DNA from: Listeria monocytogenes
GTDB lineage: Bacteria; Bacillota; Bacilli; Lactobacillales; Listeriaceae
DNA length: 64,000 bases
Direction of reading: 5' to 3'
Assembly: GCF_041765605.1 (NCBI RefSeq)
Contig: NZ_CP168900.1
Location: 2,868,001 to 2,932,000, forward strand
Part shown: piece after piece, positions 54,963 to 64,000 of the stretch
Layout: every line of letters begins with the position of its first letter
How positions within the stretch are numbered: the first letter of the stretch is position 1
Notes under the pieces: generated by a model
The model's database searches: none
What the model saw: only the letters and a program-made list of their open reading frames with translations
What the model was told of the DNA's origin: nothing
Made by a program: the position numbers and the translations under genes

Positions 54963-55925
54963 TCAATTAAATTCAGAAAAAGAACCTAAAAATCCGCATT
55001 TTTTTATTTTCAGTTTAAACTCATTATGTTGTTGTCGGTCATAACTATGGAGATACCATATCATATTTTTAGAATTTAAATGTTTAAATATTTCCTTAAC
55101 ATAAATCAAATCGACTTCTCCAAAAGAAAAACCGTATGAATAAATAGAATCAATTTCTCCCTCTAAGTTCTTAAAAAAGTACGATTTTTCTTCAATAATT
55201 CTATCTGTGGGTTTCTTTAAGTTTTCATTCATAGAATTTATATAGGTATCTTGATGATAACTTTGTTCCTCTATTCGTGAGGTATTATTGTGGCCTATCA
55301 CAGGGGAAGTTTGATTTCCGTGTATGTGCGTCACCTTCTCTGCCTCATATAAATTTTCCAGAGTTTCTGTATAATTAAAAGTTAGAAAAACATCATGTTC
55401 TTTGTCAATTAATTCCAAAATAGAATAATAGTTATCTAAATTGAACACAGAAAAGCAATTTTCCAGAGTAGGGATATTATTTATCCATTCAGAGAAAAGC
55501 TCAGGTAATTTTAACATTACATTACTTAAATCATTATATGCATCTTCATAATTATTTCCCGTATGAAAAGGATTTATATCCCCTTCCTTATCATATTGAA
55601 TTTCTATATCCTCTTCTAACAAAGCATAATCAAAACGCCCAATAGCTCTTTCAAAATCGCTCCAGTTCTCTCCCCCGTCTTCAGAACCATTCCTTGAACA
55701 ACTATCACAAATCATGAAATCAATTATTTGTGCACAATCTTCAATTTTATAACATATCTCACCATCGTAATCTGTAGAAGCAGGTAACCACAGACTAGGA
55801 TATACATCGTGTTCATATAAATATGTAGATCTAAGGTACTCTTTAAAATGATTAAAAGTAGATGGAACCCCATGTGCTAAATCAAACCCATTCCCTATAA
55901 TAAACAACTTATTTATAATGCTCAC
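54963..55925 (-). CDS. AbiH family abortive-infection protein
   Basis: Cytoplasmic protein of 320 residues. It opens with LFIIGNGFDLAHGVPSTFNHF, the AbiH signature, and has VFLTFNYTETLENLY near residue 185, VTHIHGN and GHNNTS near 200-212, and IYSYGFSFGEVDLIY near 275. AbiH of Lactococcus aborts phage infection; its chemistry is unknown. The Gly-rich start, FNYT, HIHG and SFGEVD motifs recall the SIR2-like Rossmann fold, which is my inference. GTG start three bases after the upstream stop, with a poorly spaced SD, so translation is probably coupled. AT-rich compared with its neighbours. Confidence 0.85.
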   Translation of the reverse strand: MSIINKLFIIGNGFDLAHGVPSTFNHFKEYLRSTYLYEHDVYPSLWLPASTDYDGEICYKIEDCAQIIDFMICDSCSRNGSEDGGENWSDFERAIGRFDYALLEEDIEIQYDKEGDINPFHTGNNYEDAYNDLSNVMLKLPELFSEWINNIPTLENCFSVFNLDNYYSILELIDKEHDVFLTFNYTETLENLYEAEKVTHIHGNQTSPVIGHNNTSRIEEQSYHQDTYINSMNENLKKPTDRIIEEKSYFFKNLEGEIDSIYSYGFSFGEVDLIYVKEIFKHLNSKNMIWYLHSYDRQQHNEFKLKIKKCGFLGSFSEFN

Positions 55926-55928
55926 TTC

Positions 55929-57920
55929 CTATCTCTCGCTAAGGATAAGTTCCTCGTTTATTTTAATAATATATACTACTAAGACGATTAGTAAATAAAA
56001 ATAATCATCCTCGTTTTCGTCTACAATAGATCCATGTGAATATTTGTTTCTTATACCCAATGCATTGTCAAATTCAGAATTATTAAGGATATAGTTTAGA
56101 TAGTCTACCTCAGGTTTGGCAAAAAAAGTATTCTCATAAATTAATAATTCCTCTTCAATCATTTCATCTATCTCTTGTTGTTGATATGCCAACTCTTTAT
56201 TAATATCCAGTTTTTTATCCGAATGGTAATAATGAATAACCCCATATTTATAAATATTAGAAAAAATACGGATTCGTAATAACTGCTTTTCAGTTATGAA
56301 TATATCTCCTTTTTTATCAATCGAAATAATATAATTATCAAGTAAAAATTCAATATCTAATCGTTGATAATTATGAAAATCATCTTTTTTAATTTTATTA
56401 TTAACTATTAGTTCTACAAAATCATCTCCATTTATCTCTTTAGTTATATACGTTATATGTGATTGATCTGAAAAAAGTAAATACATAACTCTGAGAATGG
56501 CTTTATTATTCTGATTTATATATATATATTTCCTGTCTAATCTACTCTTTAACGACTTAAGCGTTGGCGTTTCTTCTAGTTCGAATAATTCTTTATCTAT
56601 TTCATTTTCCTCAATGTATAGTTTCCATTGTTTTCTTAATTGTTCCTCTATAGTAACTAAGTTTTTAGTCTGAATATGAATTTTTTCTGACTTGTTCGTA
56701 AAATCTATTGGTAGCCAGTTTACAAGAAAGTATTCCTTACTATATTCCGAAAAAAAATAAACTATCAGTTCTTCTATTCTTATATCAAAAATCTCTTGTA
56801 GTTTATCCTGATATATTTTAAAGCTTATTAACATCAAGATATTTTTACCATTGAAATAAAAACTTGTTTCATAATTTTTATTAGTATGAATCCCCAATAA
56901 CTTTTTCATTAAAGTTGAACTTTCGATGTTAGGAAAGCTACATAAATTTAAAATCCAATTTCCTGTGAAAAAACCATTAAAATACATCATATACTCTAGT
57001 AAATTTTCTTTGGATTTTTCTTTTTTTAAATAGTCAATGTCAATTAAGTTTTTAAAATCTTCTTTCGCCATATCATACTTTTCTTTGTCTGAATAAATAA
57101 CTATTGATTGCTCTATTCCATTATTTGCATTACCATTTTCATCACTAAAAATTTTCTTCTCTATTTGCGCACATCTTTTCCTAGACTTTAATTTTAATTT
57201 AGCATCAATTTGAAGTTCCTTAACACCTTGAATTCCTTGTCCAACCAAATAAAGATAATTTAAATCAGCTGTCTCACCCTTTATATATAGTTCGCAAAGA
57301 TTATACATTTCATCTTTCGTAATGTTGTGAGGAATAAAATACCTAGTTTCGCTAGGAGTATAGTTATCTAAAACTAATTCGATATTTCTTGCTTTCGCAA
57401 GAAATATATCCTTTATTACAGTAGGATAATGTTTCACAAAATAATTAGTTTTCAAAAAATATTCAACAGGGATTTCGTATTCTTTAAAAAAGCATCTCAT
57501 GTCATTTTCACAAATTCTCACATCTAATTTATGCTTTTCAAAGCATTCTAAAAAGTCTTCTTTATAAAGAGTGTCACTATACTTGTCCATATCAGTATAT
57601 TTTACTACATTTCCACCTAAATCGAGATTATTTTGAGCAAAAAAATACTTAAAACATTCTAAAACATCTTGTTTTGATAACTCTCGGAAAAATTGATTAA
57701 GTTTTCTGTTAAGTATACTCTTAGTCTCTTTAATCTGCTTATCTGATAAATTGACAGGATAAGTTTCTTTACTCATGAATTTCAAAATATTATATACTTC
57801 TAGCATATCCAAAAGATTGTTTGTTTCCATGTCTTCACTAGACACGATAAGTTCTTTCAACCTCTTAAAATGATAACAGCTAGATATATCTGATGAACTA
57901 TAAAATTTAATCCGTTCCAT
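55929..57920 (-). CDS. Large protein with C-terminal RNxxxHG (DUF4209-like, HEPN-like) motif, defence candidate
   Basis: Cytoplasmic protein of 663 residues, rich in Lys, Asn, Tyr and Ile. I do not recognise the first 600 residues. The last 50 contain LGIRNKYSHGSIVDENED followed by a hydrophobic helix. RNxxxHG is the hallmark of DUF4209, and R-x4-H is the catalytic pattern of HEPN ribonucleases, so an RNA-cutting role is possible. It is encoded directly before AbiH, three bases apart; the two form a unit bounded by duplicated mnmG-end sequence. ATG start after AGAGGTG. Confidence 0.72.
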   Translation of the reverse strand: MERIKFYSSSDISSCYHFKRLKELIVSSEDMETNNLLDMLEVYNILKFMSKETYPVNLSDKQIKETKSILNRKLNQFFRELSKQDVLECFKYFFAQNNLDLGGNVVKYTDMDKYSDTLYKEDFLECFEKHKLDVRICENDMRCFFKEYEIPVEYFLKTNYFVKHYPTVIKDIFLAKARNIELVLDNYTPSETRYFIPHNITKDEMYNLCELYIKGETADLNYLYLVGQGIQGVKELQIDAKLKLKSRKRCAQIEKKIFSDENGNANNGIEQSIVIYSDKEKYDMAKEDFKNLIDIDYLKKEKSKENLLEYMMYFNGFFTGNWILNLCSFPNIESSTLMKKLLGIHTNKNYETSFYFNGKNILMLISFKIYQDKLQEIFDIRIEELIVYFFSEYSKEYFLVNWLPIDFTNKSEKIHIQTKNLVTIEEQLRKQWKLYIEENEIDKELFELEETPTLKSLKSRLDRKYIYINQNNKAILRVMYLLFSDQSHITYITKEINGDDFVELIVNNKIKKDDFHNYQRLDIEFLLDNYIISIDKKGDIFITEKQLLRIRIFSNIYKYGVIHYYHSDKKLDINKELAYQQQEIDEMIEEELLIYENTFFAKPEVDYLNYILNNSEFDNALGIRNKYSHGSIVDENEDDYFYLLIVLVVYIIKINEELILSER

Positions 57921-58182
57921 ACTATACTCACCTCTTTTTAAATTTATTTTAACAAATCGTTAAATATTATAAGAAATAAGCTTCTTCTCTTACTCTTATA
58001 ATAATATCAGTTCTTGAATTATCTTCAATAGCTTTTTCACGCACTTACTGTAGATTATATTTCTTCATCTATATTGGATGTCATTCTCTAAGAAAATAAT
58101 TACTCCCAACGCTTTAACCGATTTCTTTTTCATCTCTAGTATGTCTTCTTCTATGTAATCCCATTCTACCTTAATTAAAAAC
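57921..58182. other. Intergenic region upstream of the AbiH module
   Basis: About 260 AT-rich bases with no gene. A TATAAT box on the minus strand near 57968 may serve the module, but I find no good -35. The right end runs into direct repeat copy B. Confidence 0.4.
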
Positions 58183-58275
58183 AAGAAAAAACCACATTAT
58201 TCAGCGGAAACTTTCAACTTAGATGGTAAGTTTGAAGTTTTCGTGAACATGTGGTTTCAGTTATTGTAGTAATCC
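58183..58275 (-). repeat. Direct repeat copy B: mnmG terminator hairpin
   Basis: Long hairpin directly after the mnmG stop codon, outer stem AAACCACAT / ATGTGGTTT, with inner arms GTTCACGAAAACTTCAAA and TTCAGCGGAAACTTTCAA-type pairing, T-run on the minus strand. Functions as the mnmG terminator. It is the well-kept partner of the copy at 54789-54881. Confidence 0.8.
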
Positions 58276-58281
58276 GTGTTC

Positions 58282-60171
58282 TTATTTACTTATTTTCGCT
58301 ATCTTTCCTTGCTCAATATAAACTAGCAAAATAGATATATCGGCTGGGTTTACTCCGCTGATACGGCTCGCTTGGGCGATGGAAAGGGGTTCGATTTTCT
58401 TTAATTTTTCTAGGGCTTCTGTTGCTAGGCCGCTGATTGCATCATAATCGATATTTTCTGGGATTTTCTTGTCTTCCATGCGCTTCATTTTTTCTACTTG
58501 AAGGTTGGATTTTTGAATGTAGCCTTCGTATTTAATTTGAATTTCTACTTGTTCAGCGATTTCGTCGGTCACAAATGTTTCACGTGAAACAATTTGGGCG
58601 ATTTTGTCGTAAGTTATTTCGGGTCGGCGGAGTAAATCTGCTGCTAGAATTCCGTCTTTTAGCTCTCCAGAACCGATTTCTTTTAGCATCGCTTGAACTT
58701 CGGCAGTTGGTTTAATGCGTGTTTTTTGTAGTCTTTCTTTTTCTGCTTCGATGGCACTTTGTTTTGCTAAAAAGCGTTCATAACGTTCGTCGCTAATTAA
58801 GCCGATTTCATGACCGATTTCTGTTAAACGTAAATCTGCATTATCATGGCGTAATAGCAAACGGTATTCGGCACGAGATGTAAGTAAACGATATGGTTCT
58901 TCGGTTCCTTTTGTTACTAAATCGTCAATTAAAACGCCGATATAAGCTTGGTCGCGACCAAGGATAACTGGTTCTTTTTCAAAGACTTTACGAGCAGCAT
59001 TGATTCCTGCCATTAAGCCTTGTCCGGCTGCTTCTTCGTAACCACTTGTACCATTAATTTGGCCGGCTGTGAAAAGACCTTCGACTAATTTAGTTTCAAG
59101 TGATGGCCACAGTTGGTCTGGCATTACTGCATCATATTCGATAGCGTAGCCAACACGCATCATTTCTACATTTTCAAGACCTGGAATAGTTCTTAACATT
59201 TCGCGTTGTACTTCTTCTGGCAAACTGGTGGAAAGTCCTTGGACATACACTTCTTCGGTATTTTTGCCTTCTGGTTCAAGGAAGATTTGGTGTCTTGGTT
59301 TGTCGCTGAAACGAACAATTTTATCTTCAATGGATGGGCAATATCTTGCACCAGTGCCTTTTTTCGTTGCTGTAAACATTGGTGAACGGTGTAAGTTCGC
59401 TTGGATTATTTCATGGGTTGTTTCGTTTGTATAAGTTAACCAACACGGTAGTTGGTCAAGCAACATTTCCACCGTATCAAAGCTAAATGCTCGCGGATGG
59501 TCGTCACCCGGTTGTTCTTCTGTTTTTGAGTAGTCAATCGTACTTGATTTTACGCGCGGTGGGGTTCCAGTTTTAAAGCGGCGCAGTTCAAAACCTAGTT
59601 CTTCCAGATGCTCTGAAAGTTTCACAGAAGGTTGTTGGTTGTTTGGACCGCTGGAATAGCGCAGTTCACCAACAATAATTTCGCCACGTGAGAAAGTTCC
59701 GGTAGTAATAACAACTGTTTTCGCGTAGTAAATTGCGCCACTGTTTGTAATAACGCCTTTACACACGCCATCTTCAATCACTAAACGGTCAACAAGTCCT
59801 TGGCGCAAAGTGATATTTTCTTCTTTTTCAATTGTGTGTTTCATTTCGTGTTGGTAATCCCATTTGTCTGCTTGAGCACGTAATGCACGAACAGCCGGGC
59901 CTTTACCAGTATTTAGCATCCGCATTTGGATGTACGTTTTATCCGTGTTGCGACCCATTTCGCCACCAAGAGCATCAATTTCACGCACAACCACGCCTTT
60001 TGCTGGACCTCCAACAGAAGGATTACATGGCATAAAAGCGACCATATCTAAATTTATCGTTAACATCAGTGTTTTTGCGCCCATTCGACCACTGGCAAGA
60101 CCTGCTTCTACTCCCGCATGGCCTGCACCAACAACGATGACGTCAAAAGTTCCTGCATCATAGGTTTGCAT
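58282..60171 (-). CDS. mnmG: tRNA uridine 5-carboxymethylaminomethyl modification enzyme MnmG (GidA)
   Basis: FAD-dependent partner of MnmE that modifies the wobble uridine of several tRNAs. 629 residues, the usual length. The FAD motif [12 protein letters not shown] lies near the start; [37 protein letters not shown] and the C-terminal helical domain with [12 protein letters not shown] are family signatures. mnmE lies 24 bases upstream in the same unit. A perfect parS lies inside the gene. Confidence 0.97.
   Translation of the reverse strand: MQTYDAGTFDVIVVGAGHAGVEAGLASGRMGAKTLMLTINLDMVAFMPCNPSVGGPAKGVVVREIDALGGEMGRNTDKTYIQMRMLNTGKGPAVRALRAQADKWDYQHEMKHTIEKEENITLRQGLVDRLVIEDGVCKGVITNSGAIYYAKTVVITTGTFSRGEIIVGELRYSSGPNNQQPSVKLSEHLEELGFELRRFKTGTPPRVKSSTIDYSKTEEQPGDDHPRAFSFDTVEMLLDQLPCWLTYTNETTHEIIQANLHRSPMFTATKKGTGARYCPSIEDKIVRFSDKPRHQIFLEPEGKNTEEVYVQGLSTSLPEEVQREMLRTIPGLENVEMMRVGYAIEYDAVMPDQLWPSLETKLVEGLFTAGQINGTSGYEEAAGQGLMAGINAARKVFEKEPVILGRDQAYIGVLIDDLVTKGTEEPYRLLTSRAEYRLLLRHDNADLRLTEIGHEIGLISDERYERFLAKQSAIEAEKERLQKTRIKPTAEVQAMLKEIGSGELKDGILAADLLRRPEITYDKIAQIVSRETFVTDEIAEQVEIQIKYEGYIQKSNLQVEKMKRMEDKKIPENIDYDAISGLATEALEKLKKIEPLSIAQASRISGVNPADISILLVYIEQGKIAKISK
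58576..58591. other. parS site within mnmG, perfect
   Basis: TGTTTCACGTGAAACA, all 16 positions, encoding IVSRETF in MnmG. Confidence 0.93.
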
Positions 60172-60195
60172 TTTATAAAAACATCTCCTAAAAAA

Positions 60196-61569
60196 TCATT
60201 TTCCAAGGCAAAATTGATTGAACAACTGATCGAGTAATTCATCCTGGACAGAATCACCAGTAATTTCACCTAGTAAATCCCATGCACGAGTCATATCGAT
60301 CTGGACAATATCCACTGGCATACCGAGCTGAATCCCTGTTGTAACGCCATTTAAAGCTTCAAGTGCTTGGTGAAGGAGCGCAATGTGTCGAACGTTCGAT
60401 ACATATGTTGCATCACCCGCATCAATGTCACCCGCAAAAAACAGTGTTTTAATCGCTTCTTCTAAAGCCTCTAAACCTTCATCGTTTACTAGAGAAGTGG
60501 AAACAATCGGGTTTTCCCCTGCAAGTTCACGCACTCTATTTATATCAAGCTTTGTTTCCAAATCTGTTTTATTTAAAACGACCACATAATTATGACCCGC
60601 GGCTGCTTCAAATAACGCTTCATCTTCCACTGTCAGCTCTTCGTTTTGATTTAATACTAGCAGGATAAAATCGGCATCCGCCAAGGCTTTTCTTGAACGT
60701 TCTACACCAATTTTTTCCACAATATCTTCTGTCTCACGAATTCCGGCCGTATCAATTAAACGCAGCGGAACACCGCGAACATTGACGTATTCTTCTATAA
60801 TATCTCGCGTCGTCCCAGCAATATCAGTGACAATCGCTTTTTCTTCTTGAATTAGTTGGTTAAGCAAGGAGGATTTCCCAACATTTGGTCGACCAATAAT
60901 AGCCGTTGCCAATCCTTCGCGGAGAATTTTCCCTTGGCTTGCTGTTTGTAAAAGTTGCTCGACGGAAGCGCGAACTAGCTCGGTTTTTTCCAGTAGCATT
61001 CGCTGGGTCATTTCCTCCACATCATCGTACTCCGGATAGTCGATATTTACTTCGACTTGCGCTAGTGCATCCAAAATTTCTTGACGTAAATTGCGAATCA
61101 ACCGTGAAAGATTTCCGTCCATTTGCCGAATTGCCACGCCCATCGCCCGGTCTGTCTTGGCGCGAATTAAATCCATCACAGCCTCCGCTTGCGACAAATC
61201 AATTCTTCCATTTAAAAATGCACGCTTTGTGAATTCACCTGGTTCAGCTAAATTAGCCCCATTTCGAAGTAACAGTTGCAACACGCGGTTCACGGAAACA
61301 ATTCCGCCGTGCGCGTTGATTTCTACCACATCTTCCCGTGTAAAAGTACGCGGCGCACGCATAACCGTGACCATTACTTCCTCAATTACTTCGCCGTCTT
61401 CTTTTATGTGACCGTAGTGAATGGTGTGACTTTCCGCTTCACTCAAGCTATTTTTGGCATAAAAAATACGATCCGCTATCTGAATCGCCTCTGGACCGCT
61501 TAATCTAATAATAGCAATGGCCCCTTCTCCCGGCGGTGTTGAGATTGCAGCAATAGTATCAAATTCCAT
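60196..61569 (-). CDS. mnmE: tRNA modification GTPase MnmE (TrmE)
   Basis: GTPase of 457 residues acting with MnmG in cmnm5U synthesis. N-terminal folate-binding domain ([22 protein letters not shown]), helical domain, inserted G domain with GRPNVGKSS near residue 225, DTAG and NKTD, and the catalytic C-terminal CLGK. First gene of mnmE-mnmG. Confidence 0.97.
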   Translation of the reverse strand: MEFDTIAAISTPPGEGAIAIIRLSGPEAIQIADRIFYAKNSLSEAESHTIHYGHIKEDGEVIEEVMVTVMRAPRTFTREDVVEINAHGGIVSVNRVLQLLLRNGANLAEPGEFTKRAFLNGRIDLSQAEAVMDLIRAKTDRAMGVAIRQMDGNLSRLIRNLRQEILDALAQVEVNIDYPEYDDVEEMTQRMLLEKTELVRASVEQLLQTASQGKILREGLATAIIGRPNVGKSSLLNQLIQEEKAIVTDIAGTTRDIIEEYVNVRGVPLRLIDTAGIRETEDIVEKIGVERSRKALADADFILLVLNQNEELTVEDEALFEAAAGHNYVVVLNKTDLETKLDINRVRELAGENPIVSTSLVNDEGLEALEEAIKTLFFAGDIDAGDATYVSNVRHIALLHQALEALNGVTTGIQLGMPVDIVQIDMTRAWDLLGEITGDSVQDELLDQLFNQFCLGK

Positions 61570-61926
61570 TCTTTACTCATCCTTTCTCATTAGAATTTCA
61601 GCTCAAATAAGCCTTATCCTATTTTGAATAAATTTTGGCACATGATTTTGTGCATTTTCAACAACTTACGCTCCGCTTTGACCAAAGCAATTAAATTGTT
61701 AGTATTTTGAAGGTTATCCATAGACTTATTAACATATCCACAGAAAAACCATTAATAAAAATTCATCCATACCATTTTAACTTATCCACATGTGAATAAC
61801 AATAGTTTTATCCTTACTAGTTAAGAAAACTTAAATTTTCTCGTTAAAGCTTTAACTTATCCTTCCACTTCCTTGGCTTTAACTCAATTCTTTTTATCTA
61901 TACTAAAGTTAAAAGGAGGAGAAAAA
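61570..61926. other. Intergenic region with a DnaA-box cluster
   Basis: The divergent space between mnmE and the lipoprotein carboxypeptidase holds TTATCCATA (61714-61722), ATATCCACA (61734-61742), TTATCCACA (61782-61790) and TTATTCACA on the other strand (61791-61799). The last two touch back to back. The DnaA consensus is TTATNCACA. A TATACT -10 element for the plus-strand gene lies near 61900. Confidence 0.6.
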
Positions 61927-62745
61927 ATGAAAATACATAAATTAACTTGGGTGCTATTAATGGGGCTATTACTGCTCTCATCCTGTTCCACGAAGCAACC
62001 AAACCTATACTTGTCAGCAAATGCCGCCGCGGTTTATTCAGTCGAAAATGGCAAACCATTATATGAACAAAATGCCGATAAAGTAATGCCAATCGCAAGT
62101 TTAAGCAAACTAATGACAGCTTTTTTAATTTTAGAGGCTGTGGATAACAATGAATTATCGTGGGATGAAACACTTGACCTTGTTCGATTGGATGATCCTT
62201 CCGCCGTCTCTCTTTACGCGATTACACAAAAAAGAACGTGGTCCGTCAGGGATTTATACAACGCTATGCTCACCATGTCTGCAAATGACGCCGCAGAAAC
62301 ACTTGGGGACCGTTTAGACGGAGCAGATTTTCCAAAAGAAATGAATAGACAGGCTACAAAATTAGGCATGTCGAGTAGAACCAATTTTGTCAGTGCTAGC
62401 GGACTGGATGTTGACGGGAAAACGGCTGTTTCCACCACAAAGGATTTATTTTTGCTATCATCTAAATTAATTTCCACTCATCCTGAAGTGTTAGAGACAA
62501 CTTCCAAACCTACCGTCACCACTGATGAAGGCGCCAAACTCGAATCCACGAACGACTTACTTGGTTCGATTCAAGGGTTAGATGGGCTGAAAACTGGTTT
62601 TACCGATGAAGCCGGCTATTGCTTTATTGGAACAGCGGAACGCGGAGGAAAACGTGTGATTTCGATTGTTTTAGATGCAGGAACCGCGGAAAAACGATTT
62701 AAAGATACGGAGAAGCTGATGGAGGTTGGATTTAAAGGACTATAG
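61927..62745 (+). CDS. Lipoprotein D-alanyl-D-alanine carboxypeptidase (PBP, S11 family)
   Basis: Surface enzyme of 272 residues that trims peptidoglycan stem peptides. Lipoprotein signal with lipobox LSSC (Cys20), then catalytic motifs SLSK (Ser58, Lys61), SAN in MSANDAAE near residue 118 and KTG in LDGLKTGFTD near residue 225. Shorter than the DacA-type protein at the left edge and lacks its C-terminal domain. The start I use follows AAAAGGAGGAG; the longer frame begins in the promoter. Confidence 0.94.
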   Translation: MKIHKLTWVLLMGLLLLSSCSTKQPNLYLSANAAAVYSVENGKPLYEQNADKVMPIASLSKLMTAFLILEAVDNNELSWDETLDLVRLDDPSAVSLYAITQKRTWSVRDLYNAMLTMSANDAAETLGDRLDGADFPKEMNRQATKLGMSSRTNFVSASGLDVDGKTAVSTTKDLFLLSSKLISTHPEVLETTSKPTVTTDEGAKLESTNDLLGSIQGLDGLKTGFTDEAGYCFIGTAERGGKRVISIVLDAGTAEKRFKDTEKLMEVGFKGL

Positions 62746-62752
62746 TCACATT

Positions 62753-62787
62753 AAAAAGGGATTTGCTTTTTAACAAATCCCTTTTTA
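62753..62787. terminator. Bidirectional terminator
   Basis: AAAAAGGGATTTG / CAAATCCCTTTTT stem between the converging carboxypeptidase and DUF4303 genes. Confidence 0.85.
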
Positions 62788-62792
62788 GTAGT

Positions 62793-63323
62793 TTATTTTT
62801 CTTGTAAAAGCTTCATTCGTGTCATGGAATCTGCCACTTCTTCATCATGATCTATGCAGTAAAATTTAAAATCCGCTGTTTTATTAATTTTTTCGAAAGT
62901 TTTTGTCTCCGAAAATTTTATGATACTTTCTGTAAAAGTAACTAGCAGCTCATTTACATATACTTCCCATGCTTGATAATCATCATCGACTTCATTAGGG
63001 TATATTTGATTAAAAATAGCGGTCAGCTCTTCTTCACTAAAAACATAAAATGTATCGAAACATTGGTATTTCCAATCGCCTGTATTGTATTTCAATTCTT
63101 GGATTTCTTCTTCCGTTTGATAGTTTTCACCATACTTGCCATTTTGATAACGTGCCAGCGTTTCAGCAAAAGCTTTTTCCGTGTTTACGCATAAATTAAT
63201 CTCAGCATATTCCGCATTACAATCAAATGCAAAAGCATAGTATGTTAACTCAGGGTTTTCTTGTAGGAACTTTTCCACCCCTTCAATTGCAAAATTAACG
63301 ATTTTTTGTGTATCCACCTTCAT
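62793..63323 (-). CDS. DUF4303-like protein
   Basis: Cytoplasmic acidic protein of 176 residues (from MKVDTQKIVNFAIEG), with YYAFAFDCNAEYAEINLCVNTE, YNTGDWKYQCFD and a helical C-terminus. The layout resembles DUF4303, whose members often occur with toxin-immunity genes; function unknown. I choose the ATG after AGAGG at 63323; longer starts up to 63368 are possible. Same strand as the glycosylase-like gene upstream. Confidence 0.7.
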   Translation of the reverse strand: MKVDTQKIVNFAIEGVEKFLQENPELTYYAFAFDCNAEYAEINLCVNTEKAFAETLARYQNGKYGENYQTEEEIQELKYNTGDWKYQCFDTFYVFSEEELTAIFNQIYPNEVDDDYQAWEVYVNELLVTFTESIIKFSETKTFEKINKTADFKFYCIDHDEEVADSMTRMKLLQEK

Positions 63324-63372
63324 ATTGTCCTCTTCCTCTCTGTTTGTTGTCATTGGATTACTTCTCACCTTT

Positions 63373-64000
63373 TCATTGATTTTTTAAAGCGCAAAGATAC
63401 TTTTCCATATAAACATCTTTATTTTTAGAATTATATTGCATAATAAAACGGGGATGTTCCAAAGGTATGATTGTACCAAAAAAATGATGCTCGTCATTTA
63501 TTTTCGATAAAAAATTAAAATTCTCGCCGCTGCCAATGCAGTAACAGACCGAAGTATCTATCCCGCAATCTATTTGGTTTTGGAGCGATTCTAAAATAAA
63601 TGGCCTCAGTGCCTCTTGTAATTTCTTATTCTCATAATAGTTGCAATTAACCTCATTGCCTTTTGCATTCATACGAACAATACCAAGTGGACAGACAAAA
63701 TTCATATAAAAATCAGTATAAAAAGCCTCACAACCCCCGTATTCTGTCATAACATCATATAAAAAATCTGAGGAAGACTGGTTTATATAAAATTTATCAA
63801 TAAAAATACCGGTTTCGTTTTGAAGGTGTTTTGCGTCTTCAAAAGGAACGCCTGTCACAGCAGAACCTCTCCGCGCGGGAGAACTTCCAAGGATTATCCG
63901 GCGAGGTTTAGTATCATTATAGTATTTCTGATAAAATGCTGTCGTTATTTTTTGCACTAGTTCGCTTTGATCACCAGAATATGGGTTAACGGTGCAATAC
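63373..64000 (-). CDS. Uracil-DNA-glycosylase-family protein (SMUG2-like), 5' end off the window
   Basis: The frame is open to the right edge, so the N-terminus is missing; about 208 residues are visible. Seen: VNPYSGDQSELVQKITTAFYQKYYN, then RRIILGSSPARRGSAVTGVPFEDAKHL, IFIDKFYINQSSSDFLYDVM, PLGIVR and EHPRFIMQY. The LGSSPARRGSAVTGVPF and HPRF parts fit the SMUG2 branch of the uracil-DNA glycosylase superfamily, with the late His as a catalytic-loop candidate. A GTG at 63957 inside the frame is not the true start. Confidence 0.72.
   Translation of the reverse strand, partial: YCTVNPYSGDQSELVQKITTAFYQKYYNDTKPRRIILGSSPARRGSAVTGVPFEDAKHLQNETGIFIDKFYINQSSSDFLYDVMTEYGGCEAFYTDFYMNFVCPLGIVRMNAKGNEVNCNYYENKKLQEALRPFILESLQNQIDCGIDTSVCYCIGSGENFNFLSKINDEHHFFGTIIPLEHPRFIMQYNSKNKDVYMEKYLCALKNQ

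Noticed and set aside
61873-61926. Earlier start for the lipoprotein carboxypeptidase
   Set aside because: It would add 18 residues before a perfect lipoprotein signal and would run through the promoter and SD.

Overview
The window is a low-GC Firmicute chromosome segment that I read as Listeria sensu stricto, lying a few tens of kb to one side of oriC. The evidence is gene order: dacA-type carboxypeptidase, CocE-type hydrolase, topB, recQ, guaB, macro protein, ABC-F, beta-glucoside PTS, gshF, ychF, second beta-glucoside PTS, kat, a yyzM-parB-parA block, noc, rsmG, mnmG and mnmE. From memory this follows the lmo2754-lmo2812 region of L. monocytogenes EGD-e. The virulence-associated bvrABC genes, which I recall between kat and the parB block in L. 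monocytogenes, are missing here, so L. innocua or another non-pathogenic relative is possible. Species is not proven.

Layout. 1-11.1 kb: housekeeping genes on the minus strand. 11.2-11.4 kb: an unannotated 36-residue cationic peptide gene with its own promoter, Shine-Dalgarno (SD) sequence and terminator. 11.6-16.7 kb: a beta-glucoside uptake and hydrolysis operon (GH1, IIB, IIC, ROK kinase, IIA) facing an RpiR regulator. 16.8-22.1 kb: a DUF1129 membrane protein, a two-gene ABC transporter and gshF. 22.1-30.0 kb is accessory: a bacteriocin-type ABC exporter with no visible bacteriocin, an MFS pump preceded by a possible leader peptide, and a cluster of SUKH and other immunity-like genes. 30-37.6 kb: ychF and a second beta-glucoside operon (IIC, IIB, GH3, IIA) with a PRD activator. 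37.8-43.6 kb: catalase under a PerR box, then the chromosome-segregation block yyzM-parB-parA, an XRE protein, a small membrane protein and noc. 43.8-49.9 kb: a seven-gene amino-sugar operon (nanE, Gfo/Idh, PTS, HAD, ROK, RpiR). 50-54.7 kb: rsmG, then a type VII secretion effector locus: a lipase with a C-terminal helical targeting region, two small helical partners and four tandem DUF1310 immunity-like genes. 54.7-58.3 kb: an AT-rich two-gene module (AbiH plus a 663-residue protein ending in an RNxxxHG motif) bounded by two diverged copies of the mnmG 3' end and its terminator hairpin. 58.3-64 kb: mnmG, mnmE, an intergenic DnaA-box cluster, a lipoprotein D,D-carboxypeptidase, a DUF4303 protein and a truncated uracil-DNA-glycosylase-like gene.

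The segregation genes and their DNA sites occur together. Ten parS-like palindromes (seven perfect TGTTTCACGTGAAACA, one matching the TGTTNCACGTGAAACA consensus, two with one mismatch to it) are scattered through the window, and two Noc-binding sites (ATTTCCCGGGAAAT, one perfect) occur as well. One parS contains the GTG start codon of a gene, another lies inside parB, and another forms part of a terminator.

The most interesting material is the AbiH/RNxxxHG module with its duplicated mnmG tail (a candidate phage-defence cassette), the type VII lipase toxin with its immunity array, the unannotated 36-residue peptide gene, and an 11-bp hairpin between the SD and the start codon of the XRE-family gene.
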